From a virus: a DNA stretch of 64,000 bases. The notes beneath the pieces were generated by a model. The model was not told where the DNA came from. It searched no databases and saw nothing but the letters and a program-made list of their open reading frames with translations. Positions 1 to 6,631 of the stretch are shown in pieces. Where the stretch lies: positions 1 to 64,000 of the IMG/VR virus record IMGVR_UViG_3300037069_000806, one strand, 5' to 3'. Position 1 is the first letter of the stretch. The number at the start of each line of letters is the position of its first letter. The position numbers were made by a program, and so were the translations under genes.

Positions 1-1
1 G

Positions 2-1291
2 GCGGGTGCGGAAGGCCCCGTAGGTGCTACCGGTCCCACCGGGCCGGTGGGATCGGCCGGACCAGCGGGAGTTACCGGAGCAACGGGCCCCGCAGGGTCG
101 GCGGGAGCAACCGGTCCCATTGGTGCAACAGGGCCAGCAGGGTCCGCTGGAGCGGCGGGGGTGACCGGCCCGGCCGGTAGTGCCGGACCCGCTGGGGCAA
201 CTGGTGCTACCGGACCCGCAGGAGCAGCCGGTGCGGCGGGGCCTGCCGGAGCCACGGGAGCCACTGGTCCTGGGGGCGCAGCCGGAGCAGCAGGAGCAGT
301 CGGCGCGACCGGTCCCATCGGCCCGACAGGCGCGACAGGATCCACCGGACCCGTTGGCGCAACCGGTGCAAGCGGCGTGGGAATGGTGTGGGACGGTGAC
401 TGGTCCTCCGCCACGACTTACGTCGTAGACGATGTCGTCTCTCACGGTGGGTCTTCCTACCTCGCGGTGTCAGGAAGCACCAACTACCCGCCCGTCCTTA
501 TCGCCGCGTCCCGGGACTCCTTCACCCGGGCCGACTCCGCTACCTCGGCCGGATCCATGGAGACCGGAGAGCCGTGGACGGCCGTGCAGGGCGTCTGGGG
601 CATCTCCTCGGACCAGTTGTACAACGTGTCGCAAGGCGGTGCGAGCGGGTCCGTCCTGCTCGCGGACGTCGCCGAATCGGACATCGTCCTGGCCTACGAC
701 ATCAACGTGAACGGCACCGGCCAAGCGGACTTCTACTTCCGCTGCGACAGTTCGGGTGCCACAGGGATGGCCGTGATCGTCACCACATCGACCCTGTATC
801 TGTACGACATCGACGCCGCGACGTTCAGGGGAAGCGCGGTGATCAGCGCAGCGGGCGCGCACGCGGTGAAGGTGGTCGCGGTAGGCACGTCGATCACCGT
901 CTACTGGGATGGCTTCTCACAGATCACCTACTCGGGAGACACGCACTCGGGCACCCATGTTGGCCCCCACCTGTTTTCGGGTCTGATCGGCTTCGGAAAC
1001 GTGCGATACGACAATGTCTCCGTGCAACCCGGAGTCTGGCAACTCGTGGCCCAGATAGGAGCCACTGGACCAACCGGCGCGAGCGGTCCGACCGGCGCGG
1101 CCTCCACGGTTTCTGGTCCGGCTGGACCTACCGGCCCCTCTGGAGCAGTAGGACCCACCGGGCCATCGGGCCCGACTGGCGTGGGATCTACGGGTCCTTC
1201 GGGCGCAGCCGGTCTCGGTGTCCTCGTGCTGAACTCCGCCGATCCAGTACCTGGCGGAACGCCTGCCGGGACCGTGATCCTTCGGAGATAG
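2..1291 (+). CDS. Collagen-like tail fibre protein with CBM-like domain (5' end outside window)
   Basis: The reading frame is open from base 2, so the true start lies upstream. It opens with about 110 residues of Gly-X-Y triplets rich in [10 protein letters not shown]-like units, expected to form a collagen-type triple helix. A short aromatic module follows (WDGDW...[13 protein letters not shown]), the pattern of chitin/cellulose-binding type 5/12 modules. Then come about 170 residues of a beta-rich LamG/concanavalin-like domain, a second collagen stretch, and a C-terminal cap ending in [11 protein letters not shown]. The gene at 11950 has the same architecture and cap. Likely a virion fibre that contacts host surface polysaccharide; the role is inferred from domains and tail-cluster position. 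Confidence 0.8.
   Translation, partial: AGAEGPVGATGPTGPVGSAGPAGVTGATGPAGSAGATGPIGATGPAGSAGAAGVTGPAGSAGPAGATGATGPAGAAGAAGPAGATGATGPGGAAGAAGAVGATGPIGPTGATGSTGPVGATGASGVGMVWDGDWSSATTYVVDDVVSHGGSSYLAVSGSTNYPPVLIAASRDSFTRADSATSAGSMETGEPWTAVQGVWGISSDQLYNVSQGGASGSVLLADVAESDIVLAYDINVNGTGQADFYFRCDSSGATGMAVIVTTSTLYLYDIDAATFRGSAVISAAGAHAVKVVAVGTSITVYWDGFSQITYSGDTHSGTHVGPHLFSGLIGFGNVRYDNVSVQPGVWQLVAQIGATGPTGASGPTGAASTVSGPAGPTGPSGAVGPTGPSGPTGVGSTGPSGAAGLGVLVLNSADPVPGGTPAGTVILRR
509..578 (+). repeat. 70-bp direct repeat, copy 1
   Basis: These 70 bases are identical to 12544-12613, at the same place (start of the LamG-like domain) in the second collagen-like fibre gene. Identity at DNA level in otherwise diverged paralogues suggests recent gene conversion or duplication. 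Confidence 0.9.
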
Positions 1292-1295
1292 TCCC

Positions 1296-1334
1296 GCGTG
1301 TCGCTCGACTCGAACCGGTAAGAGACTGACGGTT
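1296..1334 (+). promoter_or_regulatory. Composite promoter, GCGTGTCG/GAACCGGT/ACGGTT type
   Basis: GCGTGTCG, 8 nt, GAACCGGT, 9 nt, ACGGTT, then 5 nt to the ATG of the glycosyltransferase. The same elements with nearly the same spacing recur at 22288, 37152 and 49988. The short distance to the start codon would give a very short or absent 5' leader. Promoter function is inferred from recurrence before operon-initial genes. Confidence 0.6.
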
Positions 1335-1339
1335 GTCAC

Positions 1340-2461
1340 ATGATTCATCTGGTTGGTCTTCCGCACACGTCCCTGGACGAGGTCCAGTTCTCGACGTGTG
1401 CTTTCACGACCAAGGCCGCCCGGTGGACCCGTGTTCTCAGTATTGCCGGGCGCGAAGTGACCTGCTACTGGGGTGGCGGCACACACACGATCACGGCCGA
1501 GGTGGTCGAGGTCTTCTCGGTAGACGAGCGAGTGGACTGGTTCGGCGGCAACGTCGGACAGAAACTTCCCTCGATCATGTGGGACCGCGACCTTCCCTAC
1601 TGGCGGTCGTTCAACGGCAGGGCCATCGAGGCGGTGCGCGAGCGCATCCAGCCCGGAGACTTCGTCGCCATCATGGGCGGTTCCGTCCAGCAGGAAGTGG
1701 TGGACGCGTTCAAGGACGACTACACGGTCATCGAACCCGCAGTCGGGTACGAGGGGCTGGCGCAGGGGACCTTCGCCTGCTTTGAGTCCTACGCCTGGAT
1801 GCACAACCGGTACGGAGCCCACGGGATCAACGACGGTCGGTCCTTCGACGCAGTCATCCCGAACTTCCTGGATCCGTACGACTTCCGGATCGGTGAGACC
1901 CAGGGGTACGCCCTGTTCATGGGGCGGCTCATCCAGCGCAAAGGCCCCCACGTCGCGGCCGACATCGCCCGGCTGACGGGGCTCGACCTCATCGTGGCGG
2001 GTGCTGGTGTGGCTCAGCAGACGAACAACATGCTCGTCGCGGAGGACGGCACGGCCATAGGACCGTGCATCTACGCTGGCGTGGTCGACCCATTCCAGCG
2101 GCGTGATCTTCTAGCCAACGCCGCTCTGCTGATCGTCCCCACTCTCTACATCGAGCCCTTCGGCACGGTTCATGCCGAGGCCCTCATGTCCGGGACCCCC
2201 GTGCTGACTCCCGACTACGGGGTCTTCACCGAGACCGTACGTCACGGAATCGACGGATTCCGGTACCGCACGCTGGGCGAGGCGGCCGACTTCGCGAAGG
2301 CGATCAGTGTCGACTGGTGGGACCGGCAGGCAATCCGGTCGGCAGCCAACGAGCGATTCTCACTTCAGGCAGTGGCCCCCAAGTTCGACCGCTGGCTGTG
2401 GAACCTGGAGAGTCTCCGCGACGGCTCCGGCGGCTGGTACGCCATGGGAAGAAGCCGCTAA
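1340..2461 (+). CDS. GT4-family glycosyltransferase
   Basis: A 373-residue protein with a GT-B glycosyltransferase C-terminal half: FMGRLIQRKGPH near residue 193, LIVAGAG near 218, and the E-x7-E donor-sugar motif EPFGTVHAE at 272-280 followed by ALMSGTPVL. These are hallmarks of retaining family 4 enzymes that use nucleotide-activated sugars. The N-terminal acceptor half is divergent. It sits alone between fibre and tail genes behind its own promoter. It may decorate virion fibres, phage DNA or a host surface glycan; the sequence does not decide which. Confidence 0.8.
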   Translation: MIHLVGLPHTSLDEVQFSTCAFTTKAARWTRVLSIAGREVTCYWGGGTHTITAEVVEVFSVDERVDWFGGNVGQKLPSIMWDRDLPYWRSFNGRAIEAVRERIQPGDFVAIMGGSVQQEVVDAFKDDYTVIEPAVGYEGLAQGTFACFESYAWMHNRYGAHGINDGRSFDAVIPNFLDPYDFRIGETQGYALFMGRLIQRKGPHVAADIARLTGLDLIVAGAGVAQQTNNMLVAEDGTAIGPCIYAGVVDPFQRRDLLANAALLIVPTLYIEPFGTVHAEALMSGTPVLTPDYGVFTETVRHGIDGFRYRTLGEAADFAKAISVDWWDRQAIRSAANERFSLQAVAPKFDRWLWNLESLRDGSGGWYAMGRSR

Positions 2462-2466
2462 CTTCG

Positions 2467-2514
2467 AACCGGTTCCCCCTGTCACACTGGGGATGCGCTC
2501 AACAACCGCCCATA
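2467..2514 (+). promoter_or_regulatory. AACCGGTT-containing intergenic region, candidate promoter
   Basis: AACCGGTT at 2467-2474 is followed 8 nt later by CACACT at 2483-2488, similar to the CACACT -10 at 56433. It lies in the 107-nt gap before the structural gene at 2569. No GCGTGTCG element is present, so this is a weaker member of the family. Confidence 0.4.
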
Positions 2515-2568
2515 CCGACGTCCTGAGGTCTGTGCTGTTTCGCGCGCGCTCCGTCGGTGTGAGGGTAG

Positions 2569-3216
2569 GTGATCCGGTTGCCTTGGCTGCTCAATGAGGA
2601 CGCCGCGATCAAGGCACACCTGGGTGGTCTCACCGTAGAAGACGTGGCGCAGCCTGGTGGTCGACCGGTGGTGGTTCGTTTCCGTCTCCCAGAGACCGAA
2701 CTCGCGAACATGTCCTTCCCGCTGATCGTCATTGAGCACAACGGAATCGAGAAGGACTCGGAGCGAGAGTCTCGCGGGTACACGTACCTCCCCTACCGTC
2801 CCGAGGGCTTCGCTCCTGTGACCCTGTCACCCGACCAGTACGCGCTGAGCGACGTCGCGCTGAAGAGCGAGATGCCGATCCCGTACAACATCGACTACCT
2901 GATCACGGTCTACTCCCGCAAGGCACTGCACGGGATGTCTCTGATCAGCGCACTGGCTCAGTGGGACCGGCTCCCGGCCCGCAACGGCTTTCTCCCCGTC
3001 GGGCAAGACGGGACGGTACGACGCCTGGACCTTCTCGGAACCATCGGGATGGAAGCGGCGAAAGACGACGATGGAAAGCGAATCTTCCGTTCCATCTATG
3101 CTGTAAGGGTATCGACGGAACTCTTCCAGGCCGACATCGACTCGGTCCTGAAGGTGCTGTCGGTCTCCCTGGACTTCGACCTGAACTACCTGTCTGACAC
3201 ATATGACGTGGCATGA
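2569..3216 (+). CDS. Tail terminator/neck-like virion protein (putative)
   Basis: A 215-residue protein starting at GTG, preceded by a GAGGGTAG ribosome site 2-9 nt upstream of the start. No catalytic motif is evident. It is a mixed alpha/beta soluble protein with no signal or membrane segment. In contractile-tailed phages the gene directly before the sheath is often a tail terminator or neck completion protein, and its size suits that role. The assignment is positional only. Confidence 0.5.
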   Translation: MIRLPWLLNEDAAIKAHLGGLTVEDVAQPGGRPVVVRFRLPETELANMSFPLIVIEHNGIEKDSERESRGYTYLPYRPEGFAPVTLSPDQYALSDVALKSEMPIPYNIDYLITVYSRKALHGMSLISALAQWDRLPARNGFLPVGQDGTVRRLDLLGTIGMEAAKDDDGKRIFRSIYAVRVSTELFQADIDSVLKVLSVSLDFDLNYLSDTYDVA

Positions 3217-3259
3217 GTCGGCGCTGACGTGAACCAACTTCCTGGAATGAGGAACAAGG

Positions 3260-5005
3260 ATGCCTAACTACATGCGTCCTGGTGTCTACGTGGAGGAGTA
3301 CCTCCAGCCGCTGACCCAGGCAGCCTCCGCTTCGGGGGACGCTGACTACGCGTTCGTCGGCCCCGTTGCTCGGGGTCCCGTCGGTCCGGTCCAGGTCTCG
3401 TCCTGGTCGCAGTTCGTCGGCATGTACGGCGGGCTCGACGGCGACTACCTGGCCTACGCGGTCTACCAGTTCTTCAACAACGGTGGGCGGGCCTGCTACG
3501 TCGTCCGCTCGATCCGGAGTGACGCGGTTGCGGGCACGCTGCACGTGGCGGACCGGCAGGCCATCGCGGCTCCCACGACCAAGGCGCGCGCAGGGACGAC
3601 TGCGACCATCACGACGGGCGCGCCACACGGGCTCCTGATCGGTCAGACGGTCACCGTCACGGGCGTGGACGCCGCGCTCGACGGCACTTGGCCGGTTCTC
3701 TCCACCCCGACAAGCACGACCTTCACGTACGCGACAACGGCCTCAGGCACCATCGCCTCGGCAGCGGCCACCGGCACCATCGTGGTCAACGCCATGGCGG
3801 TCTCCGCCGTCTCGGCGGGCGCGTGGGCTGGCAACGTCTACGTCGAGGTCCGCGACTCCGCGACTGCGGGCCCGGGTACCGGCCGGTTCGATCTGGTCGT
3901 TCGGTACGGCGGCACGGCGGACAGCAACGTGGTGGAGCGCTTCGCCGACGTCACGCTGAACCCGTTGGACAGCCGCTACGTCGTCGGCATCGTCAACAGC
4001 GCCCAGTCAGGTTCGACCTACATCAACCTGACCAACCTGGAGGTTGGCACCTGGGCGGTCACCGAGACCCCCGTCGTGCTCGCTCCGGCTGCGCTTGCCG
4101 GTGCTGCGGACGGTTCGGGCAGTTACAACCGGGTCGCGGACACGCAGGCTCTGGAAGCGGTGGGGACGGTCCTGGACGTCAACCTCCCGGGCTACACCAA
4201 CCAGACTGACCTGAACACCCTGATTGCCTGGGCCGAGACCAACAACAACTACTTCCTGGTGATCGACAGTCCGGCCACCGCCGCGACTGAGGCGGCGACC
4301 ATGTCCGCTATCCAGGCCTACCTCGTGGGCGGTGGCTCGGCGCTGACGCCGACCTCCAAGGCCGCGATCTACGGCCCGTGGCTGAACGTGGACGACCCGC
4401 TCCAGCAGATCCCCGGCTCGATCAAGCCGCTGCCCCCGGGCGGCGCGGTGCTCGGCCGGTTCTCGCAGAGCGACGCGACCCGTGGGGTGCAGAAGGCTCC
4501 GGCGGGAATCGACATTCCGCTACGCGGCATCGTCAGCGTCACCCAGCGGTTCGTGTCCTCCAACCAGGACACCCTGAACCAGGCGGGTTTCAACCTGATC
4601 AAGCCGATCCCGGGCGCAGGCATCTGCGTCATGGGCGCGCGCACCCTGAAGTCAGGTACTCCGGACCGCTACGTCAGCATCCGACGCAGCCTTCAGGTGA
4701 TCGAGAAGTCGCTGGTGGACAACACCCGGTTCGCGATCTTCGAGCCGAACGACAGCGACCTGTGGGACACCATCGGGGCGATCCTCACTCAGTACCTCAC
4801 TGCGATGTTGCAGATCGGGGTCCTGAAGGGGGCCAGTCCCGAGGAGGCGTTCTACGTCAAGTGCGACAACGAGAACAACTCAGCCTCCGACGCGGCGAGC
4901 GGAATCGTCAACGTCGAGGTGGGCGTGGCTCTCGCATCTCCTGCGGAGTTCATCGTGATCCGCATCGGCCAGTTCGACGGTGGCACCGCCACCTCTACTT
5001 CGTAA
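3260..5005 (+). CDS. Tail sheath protein
   Basis: A 581-residue protein beginning MPNYMRPGVYVEEY, the diagnostic PGVYVEE N-terminus of contractile sheath subunits that links neighbouring protomers. The C-terminal half has the conserved sheath core (PPGGAVLGRF...RGVQKAPAG near residue 395, then a VSIRRSLQVIEKSL segment). A beta-rich insertion of about 120 residues (roughly 95-240), with TGTIVVNA-like strands, probably forms an outward domain. The tube protein follows 14 nt later, the usual pairing. The sheath polymer contracts to drive the tube through the host envelope. Confidence 0.95.
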   Translation: MPNYMRPGVYVEEYLQPLTQAASASGDADYAFVGPVARGPVGPVQVSSWSQFVGMYGGLDGDYLAYAVYQFFNNGGRACYVVRSIRSDAVAGTLHVADRQAIAAPTTKARAGTTATITTGAPHGLLIGQTVTVTGVDAALDGTWPVLSTPTSTTFTYATTASGTIASAAATGTIVVNAMAVSAVSAGAWAGNVYVEVRDSATAGPGTGRFDLVVRYGGTADSNVVERFADVTLNPLDSRYVVGIVNSAQSGSTYINLTNLEVGTWAVTETPVVLAPAALAGAADGSGSYNRVADTQALEAVGTVLDVNLPGYTNQTDLNTLIAWAETNNNYFLVIDSPATAATEAATMSAIQAYLVGGGSALTPTSKAAIYGPWLNVDDPLQQIPGSIKPLPPGGAVLGRFSQSDATRGVQKAPAGIDIPLRGIVSVTQRFVSSNQDTLNQAGFNLIKPIPGAGICVMGARTLKSGTPDRYVSIRRSLQVIEKSLVDNTRFAIFEPNDSDLWDTIGAILTQYLTAMLQIGVLKGASPEEAFYVKCDNENNSASDAASGIVNVEVGVALASPAEFIVIRIGQFDGGTATSTS

Positions 5006-5019
5006 GGGTGAGGTAACTG

Positions 5020-5589
5020 ATGGCTGGGGCTACGAGCGTCACTGTCAAGCCGACCATCGCACACATCGCGACGGATCCGCTTCGCAACTTCAAGTTCATC
5101 GTCCAGATCTATCACCCCCGCATTCGTGGGTTCGCCACGATGGGCTTCATGTCCGTCAGTGGTCTGAACATCACGACGGAGGTGATCCCGTACCGGCAGG
5201 GTGGGTTCAACACCACCACCCAGAAGATGCCTGGGCAGAGCGACTTCGCGCCGCTCACCTTGTCCAAGGGCCTTGCGGTCGGGTCGGACTCGGCGGCCTA
5301 CCAGTGGATGAGCGAACTGTTCACGGTCATGCAGGGCACAGGCACGGGCTCTCCCGGCCAGGACTTCCGGCAGACCGTCGATGTCAAGGTGCTCGACCAC
5401 CCCGTGACCACCAAGATCGTGCCGGTGAAGGCAGCCTTCCGCGTGTACAACGCGTGGCCGACCGCCATCGCCTTCAGCGACCTGGACGCGGGCGCGAACG
5501 CGATCATCATCAACCAGATGACGCTGGCTCACGAGGGCTGGCAGATGAAGTTGGCCGACAAGGTCGGCCCGCACGGGGTCTCGTTCTAG
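5020..5589 (+). CDS. Tail tube protein (gp19-like)
   Basis: 189 residues, the normal size for a myovirus tube subunit. Family signatures are DPLRNFKFIVQI near residue 20, GFMSVSGLN near 42, and GGFNTTTQKMPGQ near 62 followed by PLTLSKGL. Hexameric rings of this protein form the rigid inner tube inside the sheath. It immediately follows the sheath gene with a GGTGAGG ribosome site. Start and length agree with the family. Confidence 0.93.
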   Translation: MAGATSVTVKPTIAHIATDPLRNFKFIVQIYHPRIRGFATMGFMSVSGLNITTEVIPYRQGGFNTTTQKMPGQSDFAPLTLSKGLAVGSDSAAYQWMSELFTVMQGTGTGSPGQDFRQTVDVKVLDHPVTTKIVPVKAAFRVYNAWPTAIAFSDLDAGANAIIINQMTLAHEGWQMKLADKVGPHGVSF

Positions 5590-5631
5590 TCCTGACCCCC
5601 GCACAACCCGTCGCACACTTAGGAGCACCTG

Positions 5632-6483
5632 ATGGAGTTTGCCAACGACCCGTTTGAGGACGAAGACAGCAAGACCGTGGACGCCACGGCACCCGGGGCC
5701 GACACGGCCGCGATCAACGCAGCGGCTGCGTCTGTCACGTCCGGCACTGTTCATCAGGCTCCGACACTGGCTGGCCCGGAGGACGGATACGTCCGTCTTC
5801 CGGGTGGTCTTGTCATCGACGGGGAACTGGTGCAGTCAGCCGAGGTCCGGGAACTGACCGGCGAGGACGAGGAGTACATCGCTCGGGCGCGTGGTCACGT
5901 AACCCGGTACCTCAGCGCCATCCTGGATCGGGGCGTCGTGCGCATTGGTGACACCCCCGCAAACCCCACACTGCTGAAGGAACTCCTGCTCGGCGACCGG
6001 GACGCACTGCTGCTCGGGATCCGGGTGGTCACCTTCGGTCGGACGATCCCGGTGGAGAAGTACTCCTGCACCGGCTGCCAGCAGTCCATGGACATCGAGG
6101 TCGACGTGACCACGATCCCGGTGCGCGACGGCGACGAGGCAGGCAAGGCGTACGAGGTTCCGCTGCGTAAGGGCGGGGTCGCCATGGTGCGGCTGCCTGT
6201 CGGTGCGGACCAGCGCGCGGTCTTCGAGAACCAGGATCTGAATCCGGCGGAGGCCAACACGATCCTGCTCGCCCGCGTGGTCGATTCGCTCGACGGCAAG
6301 AAGGTCAAGCGGTCAACCGACACCGTGAAGCGTCTCGGTGTTGCGGACAGGAAGCGCATCCTGGACTTCATCTCCGAGAAGCAGCCTGGACCGCTGTACG
6401 ATGAGATCACCTTCGTCCACGAGGAGTGCGAAACCGAGAACCACGTGTTCCTCGGAGTGGTGGACTTGTTTCGGGATCTCTGA
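5632..6483 (+). CDS. Tail assembly chaperone (upstream frame, G-like)
   Basis: A 283-residue protein in the canonical slot between tube and tape measure. It has an acidic, low-complexity N-terminus (FEDEDSKTVDATAPG), then a core with LPGGLVIDGEL and RELTGEDEEYIARA, and a Cys pair (CTGCQQ, about residue 146). The frame ends at a TGA at 6481. Just before it lies TTG TTT CGG; a +1 slip at TTT C would join the next frame (see 6470-6631) and make a G-T style fusion. Chaperones of this type coat the tape measure during tail assembly. No separate start for the downstream frame is convincing. Confidence 0.75.
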   Translation: MEFANDPFEDEDSKTVDATAPGADTAAINAAAASVTSGTVHQAPTLAGPEDGYVRLPGGLVIDGELVQSAEVRELTGEDEEYIARARGHVTRYLSAILDRGVVRIGDTPANPTLLKELLLGDRDALLLGIRVVTFGRTIPVEKYSCTGCQQSMDIEVDVTTIPVRDGDEAGKAYEVPLRKGGVAMVRLPVGADQRAVFENQDLNPAEANTILLARVVDSLDGKKVKRSTDTVKRLGVADRKRILDFISEKQPGPLYDEITFVHEECETENHVFLGVVDLFRDL

Positions 6484-6631
6484 TCCCAGGGATGCGCATC
6501 ACGAGATCGTCGCAATCATCGAGGAACACCCCGGCTGGAGCCTGACGGAAGTTCGCCGGTTGTCGGTGCGGGAGCGCGCCTTCTGGTACCAGAAGGCCCT
6601 CTATGACCTTGAGCGAAGGACGAACTCGTGA
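6470..6631 (+). CDS. Tail assembly chaperone frameshift extension (T-like)
   Basis: The +1 frame relative to the upstream chaperone gene encodes a coherent segment starting near GISDPRDAHHE and including IVAIIEEHPGWSLTEVRR and ending YDLERRTNS. It runs into the tape-measure start. No start codon with a ribosome site precedes it in a sensible place, and the only long in-frame ATG (6338) yields a Ser/Arg-rich shadow sequence. Expression is therefore probably by +1 frameshifting at TTT CGG (6469-6474). The fused product would end about 50 residues after the slip. Confidence 0.65.
   Translation, partial: FGISDPRDAHHEIVAIIEEHPGWSLTEVRRLSVRERAFWYQKALYDLERRTNS

Noticed and set aside
917-1951. Long minus-strand open frames, for example 917-1951, 14630-15751, 26054-27235 and 59200-60918
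   Set aside because: They lie opposite clear genes, have atypical Val/Arg/Gly-rich composition and no ribosome sites. GC-rich DNA gives such antisense frames by chance.
6338-6631. Independent gene starting at ATG 6338 for the second chaperone frame
   Set aside because: The first 45 residues are a Ser/Arg-rich shadow of the zero frame. Frameshifting from the upstream gene explains the coherent part better.
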